NCBI GenBank assembly: GCA_023399035.1
Contig: JAEWQX010000129.1
Location: 1-28,096 of the forward strand
Source of the DNA: Bacillota bacterium
Lineage (GTDB): Bacteria > Bacillota > Clostridia > Clostridiales > Clostridiaceae
Length of the DNA stretch: 28,096 bases
Direction of reading: 5' to 3'
In this document: in pieces, positions 16,536 to 23,525 of the stretch
How the letters are laid out: each line of letters opens with the position of its first letter
Position numbering within the stretch: position 1 is the first letter of the stretch
The notes under the pieces: generated by a model
The model's input: only the letters and a program-made list of their open reading frames with translations
The model's database searches: none
What the model was told of the DNA's origin: nothing
Position numbers and translations under genes: made by a program

Positions 16536-16585
16536 GAAATTACGAAGTAATTTCAACTATAACTCTCAATTCTCAACTATCAACT
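16536..16585. repeat. Hairpin plus CTCAA-type repeats; likely dispersed intergenic element
   Basis: GAAATTA-CGAAG-TAATTTC (16536-16554) is a 7-bp hairpin. It runs into repeats in which TCAACTAT occurs at 16553-16560 and 16573-16580, with further CTCAA units between and TCAACT at 16580-16585. From memory, similar hairpin-plus-CTCAA stretches are scattered between genes in several clostridial genomes; only one copy is in this window. Confidence 0.45.
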
Positions 16586-16596
16586 GAAAATATGTA

Positions 16597-16636
16597 CCCT
16601 AGGGGAAAATATTAATCCGTGTTTATGGCCCCAGGG
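16597..16636. other. GC-rich inverted repeat in AT-rich spacer
   Basis: CCCTAGGGG (16597-16605) can pair with CCCCAGGG (16629-16636), eight pairs with one bulged A, around a 23-base loop. It stands out in very AT-rich surroundings and has no T-run. Its function is unknown; a small RNA, or a terminator for the Hsp20 gene on the minus strand, are options. Confidence 0.4.
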
Positions 16637-16710
16637 AGATTAGTAAAAATTTTTCACCAAACTTTTATCCACATCCGAAAAAAATAATCCACAGATTCTT
16701 ATATATATAT

Positions 16711-17406
16711 CTACATTTTCTTGATAACTTTGCTATTATCACTATCGTCTACTGTATAATTTTCTACTTCTACAATTTTAGAACCGCTGTTTAATGTATA
16801 TTTTTTAGGCATCCTCATTGTAAGTACTCCATTATCAATAGATTTTATTACTCTTTCAGTATCTATTTCTTCAATATTATCAAAACTTGTATTATATTTT
16901 TTCTTAATAAGATTATTTGTATATCCTCCATAATTATAAGAGTTATTATCATATTCTGATCTATTAAGATTTATATCTAATATACCAGGATCATATCTTA
17001 TGCTCAATTCTCTTAAATCAATTCCTTTCAAATCAATCCTTAAGGTATACATATCATCGCTTCGTTCAAATTTGATGAAATCATAATTATTCTCTATTGT
17101 ATTTTCTCGTATATTCTCTGAAATTGCTATATAGTACTGCTGTGCAAGTTCTTCTAGATCAATACTATTCAAGGCACTGCTCACAACATTCTGAATCTGT
17201 TCAAATAAATTCATTCCGTTTAAATTATTCATATTTGAATTATAATTATTAAACTGATTATAGCTATTTATTTGATTTGGATCATAGAATCCACTATATC
17301 CATTTGTTATATTAAATCCATTAATACCATCACGTGTGCTTGTAAAGCTTGTGAAGCTTGTGAATGAAATCACATTACCTCCACCAAAAGGAAACATCCC
17401 AAACAT
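16711..17406 (-). CDS. Hsp20/alpha-crystallin family small heat-shock protein
   Basis: 231 residues, longer than the usual 140-160. The C-terminal half (about 100-220) is an alpha-crystallin domain: YDFIKFERSDDMYTLRIDLKG, DPGILDINLNR and the final strand region GVLTMRMPK. Such proteins are ATP-independent holdases that bind unfolding proteins as oligomers. The N-terminal half is unusual: SFTSFTSFTST (14-24), then an Asn/Tyr/Gly-rich low-complexity stretch to about residue 68, then a short helix. The start has AGGAGG at the expected distance. No CIRCE operator is seen upstream; a TATAAT-like -10 lies about 25 bases before the ribosome binding site. Single gene. Confidence 0.85.
   Translation of the reverse strand: MFGMFPFGGGNVISFTSFTSFTSTRDGINGFNITNGYSGFYDPNQINSYNQFNNYNSNMNNLNGMNLFEQIQNVVSSALNSIDLEELAQQYYIAISENIRENTIENNYDFIKFERSDDMYTLRIDLKGIDLRELSIRYDPGILDINLNRSEYDNNSYNYGGYTNNLIKKKYNTSFDNIEEIDTERVIKSIDNGVLTMRMPKKYTLNSGSKIVEVENYTVDDSDNSKVIKKM
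17338..17364 (-). repeat. Three tandem 9-bp units inside the hsp20 gene
   Basis: GCTTGTAAA, GCTTGTGAA, GCTTGTGAA on the plus strand, in frame, encoding repeated Ser-Phe-Thr. The unit length keeps the frame, so slippage would change protein length without breaking it. Confidence 0.8.
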
Positions 17407-17697
17407 AATACCCTCCTTATTGCCTTTATTATATATAGTATTTAAACACGAATTAAAATGTTAATAGAGTATTATTAAATTTAATACTTTTCATTATATA
17501 TATGAATTATCTTTGGAACTTCTGCTCTCGTTATTGTTGGATATAGCTTAGGTTTATTAGCATAATTTATTTATAAATCACATAAAATATATAGAAGCTA
17601 TCTTAATTGATTAATATTTTACTTTTAAAAAGTATGATTGTAACAGATCTATTAATTAAGTTAACCCTTTACCCTTATAAAATAAATATGAATAATT
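17407..17697. other. Intergenic region upstream of hsp20
   Basis: About 290 AT-rich bases. I see a TATAAT-like -10 on the minus strand near 17430 for hsp20 and no other recognisable element. Confidence 0.4.
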
Positions 17698-17733
17698 AAA
17701 GAGGAGCCGTACTATATGTACAGACTCCTCTTT
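17698..17733. terminator. Terminator hairpin of the HD-domain gene
   Basis: AAAGAGGAG (17698-17706) pairs with CTCCTCTTT (17725-17733). An inner GTAC/GTAC pair closes a TATAT loop. T-rich flanks exist on both strands; the minus-strand gene ending at 17760 is the natural user. Confidence 0.75.
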
Positions 17734-17759
17734 CATTTTATACTATATGAAAATTAAAA

Positions 17760-18392
17760 TTATTTATTTTTATTCTTTATAAGCTTTTCTTCAAATTTGT
17801 TTATATCTCTAATTGTTTCTTCTCGTGCACCTTTATCAAGACTGCCCCTTCCAAGTCTATCAGCAAGTGCTACGAGCACTATTTCGTTAACATCAACATC
17901 TTTAAGCATTTCATCGATATTCTGGAATCTTGAATCCTTTGTTACAAACAGACTCTGCATATGCCATCTTACAAGTCCTGTAACCTTCTCAATAAAACTA
18001 TCATCTAAATTAAAGTATTCTAAGAATTTTTCAGCCATATTCTCTCCAACCTTATCATGATCATAAGATGTAAGCCTTCCTTTTCTCATTCTTGTAGTGG
18101 GTTTCTTTCCTACATCATGAAGCAGAAGTGCCCACATGAATGCCTTCTTATCAGTACTTTTATCTCTATTCCTTGCACCTTCATCCACAACCATCATGGT
18201 ATGGATAAATACATTTCCCTCTGGATGATATTTAGGATTCTGCTCTACATGTCTTAAATCTCCCAATATTGAAAATGGATAGTCGTCAAGTACCTTATCC
18301 TCTGCAAGCTTTGTCAAAAATATAGATGGTTTTTCATCATTTAATAAGTGCTTTTCTATTTCTAAAAAAATCTTATACTCTCTATCACTCAT
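17760..18392 (-). CDS. HD-domain metal-dependent phosphohydrolase
   Basis: 210 residues. The HD signature is complete: His64 in VFIHTMMVVD, the His92-Asp93 pair in LLHDVGKK, His112 in YDHDKVG, His144 in RWHMQ and a later Asp in VALADRLGRGS. These bind divalent metal for phosphate-ester hydrolysis. The arrangement with HPEGNVFIHT near the start resembles the HD domain attached to bacterial tRNA nucleotidyltransferases, here without the transferase part. A role in nucleotide or RNA-end phosphate hydrolysis is possible, but the substrate is unknown. The ribosome binding site TAGGAGAA supports the start. Single gene with its own terminator. Confidence 0.85.
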   Translation of the reverse strand: MSDREYKIFLEIEKHLLNDEKPSIFLTKLAEDKVLDDYPFSILGDLRHVEQNPKYHPEGNVFIHTMMVVDEGARNRDKSTDKKAFMWALLLHDVGKKPTTRMRKGRLTSYDHDKVGENMAEKFLEYFNLDDSFIEKVTGLVRWHMQSLFVTKDSRFQNIDEMLKDVDVNEIVLVALADRLGRGSLDKGAREETIRDINKFEEKLIKNKNK

Positions 18393-18453
18393 AATATTCT
18401 CCTATAATAACATTAAATTTTATAACTTATGTTCACAGCAAAATTATAATGTA

Positions 18454-18600
18454 AATAGATATAAGTCTTTAATCATCTAATACATGTCAAATATTAATTA
18501 GACTTCTTTTAATAATTCCTATCACTTAACTTAATAGTCATGTATTTATAAGTCTAAACTGCAATAACGAAAGATGATTAAATTAATACCTATATCTATT
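18454..18600. repeat. Three-block nested inverted repeat in the spacer after the symporter gene
   Basis: AATAGATATA (18454-18463) is matched by its complement at 18591-18600, with one mismatch. TTTAATCATCT (18468-18478) is matched perfectly at 18572-18582, and AATACATG (18479-18486) perfectly at 18539-18546. The blocks nest in the right order to fold into one long imperfect hairpin. It carries no gene I can see. Confidence 0.5.
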
Positions 18601-18652
18601 ATATCAAATATTAAAAATTATAATCAGAAAAGCTATCAAAACACTTTATATC

Positions 18653-20050
18653 TTATTCCCATTCACTTGTATTTTCTAATCCTTCAATAGATGAAGCCTT
18701 AAATACTGGATCTTTTATTCCATTTTTCTTCTGTTTTCTATAATCTTCTAACGCTCTATATGCAAACTTTCCTAATGCAGTAATTGCAATAAGGTTTATG
18801 ATTGCCATTACAGCCATGAATACATCTGCCATATTCCATACTACATCCAGACTTGCTACTGAACCAAACAGAACCATTGCGCCAACTCCAGCTCTATAAA
18901 TCCCTATATATATCTTCTTATCTGTTAAAAATTCGATGTTTGATTCACCATAGTAGTAATTTCCTACAATAGAGCTGAATGCAAACAACAATATACATAT
19001 AGCAATAAAGGTGCTTCCTATGCTTCCAATCTGAGAACTCAAAGCATTCTGAGTAAGCTGTATTCCTGTTAATCCTTCGCTTAAATCAACATCTGATAAT
19101 AGTATTATAAATGCAGTACAGCTGCATATTATTATAGTATCATTAAATACTGCCAAAGTTTGAATTAAACCCTGCTTTACTGGATGAGAGACATTAGCTG
19201 TTGCTGCAGCATTTGGTGCACTTCCCATCCCAGCTTCATTTGAAAAAAGTCCTCTTTTTATTCCTATAAGAATTACTCCTCCCAGACTTCCACCAACAGC
19301 CTCTTTTATTCCAAAAGCATTTTCAAAAATTAATAGTATTATTCTTGGTACCTCGCCAATATTCTTTAATATTACAAATAGTGAAACTAATATATATAAA
19401 ACAGCCATAACTGGAACTATGATTCCAGATACTTTTGCAACTCTTTGAACGCCCCCGATTATTATTGCTACTGTTAAAATCATTAATATTATTCCAACTA
19501 TCAGCCTGTCAAATCCAAATGCCTCATTCATTGCTATTGAAATTGTATTTGATTGAACAGAGTTGAAAATCAATCCAAAACTCACTGTTATAAGTATTGA
19601 AAATAAAACACCAAGCCACTTTTTATTAAGCCCTTTTTCTATGTAATATGCAGGACCTCCCCTAAAAGCTCCCTTATCATCCTTTTCCTTATATATCTGT
19701 GCTAAAGTAGATTCTACAAAACTAGAACCTGCTCCTATTAATGCTATGAGCCACATCCAGAATATAGCTCCAGGTCCTCCTACTGAAATAGCTATTGCTA
19801 TACCTGCTAAATTTCCTGTACCAACTCTCGAAGCTGTACTTATACAAAAAGCCTGGAATGATGATACATGACCATCTTCTTTACCATTTGCAGCTCCATC
19901 ACCAAGCAATCTGAACATTTCTTTAATGTATCTAAATTGAACAAAGTTTGTTTTATATGTAAAAAAGATACCCAATGCTATAAGCATGAATATTAGTATA
20001 TATGTATATAGGAAATTACTTAACCATTCTATAATACCTGCAAAGTTCAT
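18653..20050 (-). CDS. Alanine/glycine:cation symporter (AgcS family)
   Basis: 465 residues, inner-membrane protein with about ten or eleven hydrophobic helices. Family signatures are visible: GTGNLAGIAIAISVGGPGAIFWMW, FRGGPAYYIEKGL and GIKRGLFSNEAGMGSAPNAAA. Members take up alanine or glycine with Na+ or H+. The start is ATG 20050, with AAAGGACG about seven bases upstream; an ATG at 20068 adds six residues overlapping the ribosome binding site. Single gene, upstream neighbour amtB-glnK on the same strand but separated by a terminator and about 330 bases. Which amino acid is carried is not decided by sequence. Confidence 0.93.
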   Translation of the reverse strand: MNFAGIIEWLSNFLYTYILIFMLIALGIFFTYKTNFVQFRYIKEMFRLLGDGAANGKEDGHVSSFQAFCISTASRVGTGNLAGIAIAISVGGPGAIFWMWLIALIGAGSSFVESTLAQIYKEKDDKGAFRGGPAYYIEKGLNKKWLGVLFSILITVSFGLIFNSVQSNTISIAMNEAFGFDRLIVGIILMILTVAIIIGGVQRVAKVSGIIVPVMAVLYILVSLFVILKNIGEVPRIILLIFENAFGIKEAVGGSLGGVILIGIKRGLFSNEAGMGSAPNAAATANVSHPVKQGLIQTLAVFNDTIIICSCTAFIILLSDVDLSEGLTGIQLTQNALSSQIGSIGSTFIAICILLFAFSSIVGNYYYGESNIEFLTDKKIYIGIYRAGVGAMVLFGSVASLDVVWNMADVFMAVMAIINLIAITALGKFAYRALEDYRKQKKNGIKDPVFKASSIEGLENTSEWE

Positions 20051-20382
20051 TATCTTTCGTCCTTTCATTATATTTAAATCTTAAGAATATATTCTTTAGT
20101 TTTTATTATTTTATATTACATGTTCATTAATTAGATAAATAAATATAAAATAATATTTTAAGTATACCGTAAAACTTAAATACAATTTTATAGTGTAAAA
20201 CTGTTTTTTGCAATTTTGAAAAAACTTTATTCATTTTCTTGTAATTTAATTAATATTTTAGAAACTCTAACTTTTAATTCTCATATATACTTTAATCTTA
20301 TATAACTCAGTAAATATCCTATATATTTAAGAATTTTTAAACCTTAACCAACCAAATTACTATTAAGACTTACTTTTATGCA
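20051..20382. other. Intergenic leader region of the symporter gene
   Basis: About 330 bases, strongly AT-rich. I found no riboswitch fold (in particular no paired glycine aptamer pattern), tRNA or repeat. Promoter elements cannot be singled out with confidence. Confidence 0.4.
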
Positions 20383-20423
20383 AAACAAAAAATGCAACTT
20401 ATAAAATTACAAATTGCATTTTT
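20383..20423 (-). terminator. Intrinsic terminator after amtB-glnK
   Basis: AAAAATGCAA (20388-20397) pairs with TTGCATTTTT (20414-20423). On the minus strand TTTTTTGTTTTG follows. It lies about 160 bases after the glnK stop; the spacer between contains an AT-only palindrome AACTTAATTAAGTT near 20540. Confidence 0.75.
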
Positions 20424-20582
20424 ATGTTATATTTATACATTAATTCAAATAAATCAAGCATATTTTTAAGTTTATTGTGTCTTATTAACTTTTTAAATCA
20501 AAAAAACTAATTATCAGAATAAATATGCTAAGTTTAATTAACTTAATTAAGTTTAATAGCCTATAAACAATATTTTATTAAG

Positions 20583-20921
20583 CTATAAGGCATCATTTCC
20601 TCTTTCTCCAGTTCTTATTCTTACACAATCACATATATCAATTACAAATATCTTGCCATCACCAACCTCGCCAGTTCTAGCTATTGATGAAATTAAATCT
20701 ATTACTTCCTCAACCTTACTATCTTCAATTACCATTTTAACTTCAATTTTAGGTAATACATTAGTAATAAGTTCAGTACCTCTGTGATATTCTTTCCATC
20801 CCAGCTGCTTTCCACATCCCATTACCTGGCTTATAGTGACACCATTAATATTGTTATTCTTTAAAGCTTCTTTTATTTCTTCAAGCTTTGAAGGCCTTAT
20901 AATAGCTTCTATCCTCTTCAT
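20583..20921 (-). CDS. glnK: P-II nitrogen regulatory protein without the T-loop tyrosine
   Basis: 112 residues, standard P-II length; forms trimers that bind ATP/ADP and 2-oxoglutarate and plug AmtB. The fold markers are clear: MKRIEAIIRPSKLEEIKEAL, the B-loop TGEVGDGKIFV and the C-loop VRIRTGERG. In the T-loop, GWKEYHRGTELITNVLP (41-57), the position of the classical uridylylated Tyr51 is Leu; Tyr45 lies nearby. Uridylylation in the enterobacterial way is therefore unlikely and control is probably by ligand binding alone. It is 36 bases behind amtB, the usual gene pair. The ribosome binding site AAAGGTGAT fits the start. Confidence 0.94.
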   Translation of the reverse strand: MKRIEAIIRPSKLEEIKEALKNNNINGVTISQVMGCGKQLGWKEYHRGTELITNVLPKIEVKMVIEDSKVEEVIDLISSIARTGEVGDGKIFVIDICDCVRIRTGERGNDAL

Positions 20922-20957
20922 ATTTATATATCACCTTTCAATTTTTATTATTAGAAA

Positions 20958-22205
20958 TTAATCTAATCCTGTAAATGCAGGATAAGCCGATTCTCCATGT
21001 TCAACAATATCCAGACCATCAGCTTCTTCTGAAGCCTCAACCCTTAACTCCATAAATAATCCAATTACCTTAATTATTAAAAATGTCATAATTCCTGCAA
21101 ATGCTGCTGTAATCACAATGCTTAAAAGCTGAGCCCCTAAAAGTTTAAAGTCTCCAAAAAGCAAACCATTCCATCTTGCATCTCCATTGATTGAAGTCTG
21201 TGTAAACAACCCTGTTGCTATACACCCCCATATTCCTCCGACTCCATGACAGCCAAAAGCATCAAGTGAATCATCATAACCAAATTTATTTTTAATTTTT
21301 CCCATACACAAATAACATATTGGCGATACAATAGCTCCTATAATTATGGATGACCATATTGGTACAAATCCTGCTCCTGGAGTAATAGCTACAAGACCAA
21401 CTACAGCACCAGTTACTGCTCCAAGCACTGTTGGTTTTCCATGTGCAGCTTTTTCAATAAGCATCCAGGATATCATTGCTGTTGCTGCTGATGTATTTGT
21501 AGTCATAAATGCATGTACTGCAAGTGGATTAGCTCCAAGTGCACTTCCTGCATTAAATCCAAACCATCCAAACCATAAAAGACCAGCTCCAAGAACTACA
21601 AATGGAATGTTATGAGGCTTATATGAAATCATTCCAAATCCTCTTCTTTTCCCTAGCATTATACATGCTACAAGTCCTGATACTCCTGAGCTTATATGTA
21701 CTACATTTCCACCTGCAAAATCAACTGCTCCAAGTGATTTAATTAATCCTCCGTCTCCCCATACCATATGGGCCATTGGATAATATACTAGTACTGTCCA
21801 TGCAGCAATAAATATAAATAATGCTGAAAATCTCATTCTTCCTGTCAATGAACCAGTTATAAGTGCTGGTGTAATTATTGCAAACATCATTTGAAATAAA
21901 GCAAATAACAAATGAGGTATATTACTTGAATACACGCTACTAGGATCTCCGCCAACCCCATTTAAGCATAAATAATTAAATCCTCCAATTAACCCGTGAA
22001 AATCTTCACCAAATGATAATGAATAACCAATTAACACCCACATTAACGAAGCAAGTCCACAACAGAAAAATGATGCCATAAGTGTATTTAATACATTTTT
22101 TCTTCTAACCATACCAGAATAGAAAAAAGCAAGTCCAGGCGTCATAAAAAATACCATTGCAGAACAAATCATAATAAATGCACTGTCTGCTAAATTTATT
22201 TCCAT
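20958..22205 (-). CDS. amtB: Ammonium transporter
   Basis: 415 residues with 11 predicted membrane helices. It conducts ammonium as a trimer. The pore twin histidines His170 (NVVHISSG) and His320 (GCHGVGGIWG) are present, as is Asp162 in VDFAGG. The start MEINLADSAFIMICSAMVFF leads directly into the first helix, without the cleaved signal seen in some homologues. Ribosome binding site AGGGGG, eight bases from ATG. It is followed by glnK, whose product should block the channel when nitrogen is plentiful. Nitrogen control is expected, but I cannot identify an operator in the 100-base leader. Confidence 0.95.
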   Translation of the reverse strand: MEINLADSAFIMICSAMVFFMTPGLAFFYSGMVRRKNVLNTLMASFFCCGLASLMWVLIGYSLSFGEDFHGLIGGFNYLCLNGVGGDPSSVYSSNIPHLLFALFQMMFAIITPALITGSLTGRMRFSALFIFIAAWTVLVYYPMAHMVWGDGGLIKSLGAVDFAGGNVVHISSGVSGLVACIMLGKRRGFGMISYKPHNIPFVVLGAGLLWFGWFGFNAGSALGANPLAVHAFMTTNTSAATAMISWMLIEKAAHGKPTVLGAVTGAVVGLVAITPGAGFVPIWSSIIIGAIVSPICYLCMGKIKNKFGYDDSLDAFGCHGVGGIWGCIATGLFTQTSINGDARWNGLLFGDFKLLGAQLLSIVITAAFAGIMTFLIIKVIGLFMELRVEASEEADGLDIVEHGESAYPAFTGLD

Positions 22206-22294
22206 AATAATCCCCCTTAATTCTAATAGATAAAAACTTATAATTTTAAATTTTTATTGTCTTAAGATTTCTACTTTTTTCATAGTACTAAGAA

Positions 22295-22358
22295 AATTAC
22301 ATAAAAAATGGAGCTCAATAAATTCACCAATATAATAGTGTATTTATTGAACTCCATT
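22295..22358 (-). terminator. Terminator of the APH-family kinase gene
   Basis: Bases 22307-22327 pair with 22338-22358 over about 21 positions with two mismatches (AATGGAG and TCAATAAAT arms). On the minus strand six T follow. Confidence 0.85.
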
Positions 22359-22418
22359 GTTCATGTAGTTTAGTATATTATTAATTTTTATCAATGTCAA
22401 CAATATTTTGAAAAACAT

Positions 22419-23366
22419 TTAACATCTGTTAATAGTTTTCATTATAAGGCTTTTTATCTCTCTATATTTGTTAGGCATCTCTTCTTCAAACCCTAATAGT
22501 TGAATTAAATTAACCATATCTCTTACTTTAGATAACTCATACCAGTTTTCAGGAAGAATATAATCTGATTTTTTTCTATATTCCTCTTCAAAAATTGAAA
22601 TAGATTCTTCATTAAAATATTCATCATATCTAAAAAATTGTCCTATATCGGCCAATGGGTGGCCCGCCATAGAAAATTCCCAATCTATTATTCCACTGAT
22701 TCTATTTTCTTTTATAAGTATATTGGTTCCCTGAAAATCTCCATGTACAAGTCTTGGATCATTATCAAGATTCACTAATTCTTCCCTGCTTTTATCGACC
22801 AGTATCCTTATTTTTTCAATGAGCTCTCTTCCAAGTCTCTCTCCAGCTTTTTCATTAATAAAATCGCCATACCATTGATCTAATGGCTTTAATTTAACTG
22901 TAATATTTAAATTTTCATCAAAAAATCCTATACTCTTAAATTTAATTCTATGAATTTCAGCAAGTGCTGATGCTGCATCCTTAATAATGCTTTTGCCGAC
23001 TATATCCGTATTTTGTAATGATCTTGAAAGTGTTGTTCCCTCCACATATTTATATATTGCATAATATTTATTTTCAATAATATCATCTTTATCAAATTTG
23101 CATATTTCCTGAACTGGAACCTTATTTCTTATTATTTTCAGTATTTCATGCTCTTTTTTATAGTCCTGTTCCTGTGAGAAAAATATTTTTAATATATATT
23201 TCTTGTCATTAGAAGTGTCAATGATGTAATTACTTGTCCTACATCCTTCATCTACTGGTTTTATCCTTAAAATATCTTCTTTATCAACTAAACCCCTAAA
23301 AAGATTATTGACTATATCTCTATTTATATAAAAAAAAGGTAATGTCCTTTCCCAATTTCTCTCCAC
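22419..23366 (-). CDS. APH/choline-kinase-fold phosphotransferase, substrate unknown
   Basis: 315 residues. The kinase core is complete: catalytic loop VHGDFQGTN (207-215, Asp210), metal-binding GIIDWEFSMAGHPLADIG (225-242, Asp228), and an N-lobe Lys in KKYILKIFFS with a Glu nearby in KEHEILKII. This fold phosphorylates small molecules such as aminoglycosides, choline, homoserine or sugars. Nothing here singles out a drug-resistance enzyme, and chromosomal members of clostridia usually have unknown substrates. The start is GTG at 23366 with AGGGGG about eight bases upstream. Single gene with its own terminator. Confidence 0.8.
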   Translation of the reverse strand: MERNWERTLPFFYINRDIVNNLFRGLVDKEDILRIKPVDEGCRTSNYIIDTSNDKKYILKIFFSQEQDYKKEHEILKIIRNKVPVQEICKFDKDDIIENKYYAIYKYVEGTTLSRSLQNTDIVGKSIIKDAASALAEIHRIKFKSIGFFDENLNITVKLKPLDQWYGDFINEKAGERLGRELIEKIRILVDKSREELVNLDNDPRLVHGDFQGTNILIKENRISGIIDWEFSMAGHPLADIGQFFRYDEYFNEESISIFEEEYRKKSDYILPENWYELSKVRDMVNLIQLLGFEEEMPNKYREIKSLIMKTINRC

Positions 23367-23463
23367 AAGTTATCCCCCTAATATTACTATCTTCTATCTT
23401 TCATTTTATATTATTATATATATTAACATAAAGTATAAATCATTTGTTAAACATATCTGCAAT

Positions 23464-23518
23464 GATAAAAAATAAATCAACTAATAAAAATATTACATAC
23501 TTTTTATTAGTTGATTTA
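23464..23518 (-). terminator. Terminator of the SulP gene
   Basis: Bases 23473-23490 and 23501-23518 form a perfect 18-bp stem with a 10-base loop. On the minus strand six T follow. It is 7 bases past the stop codon. Confidence 0.92.
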
Positions 23519-23525
23519 ATATTAA

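Noticed and set aside
20051..20382. Glycine riboswitch upstream of the alanine/glycine symporter
   Set aside because: A glycine riboswitch would be expected before some members of this family, but no conserved aptamer blocks are visible.
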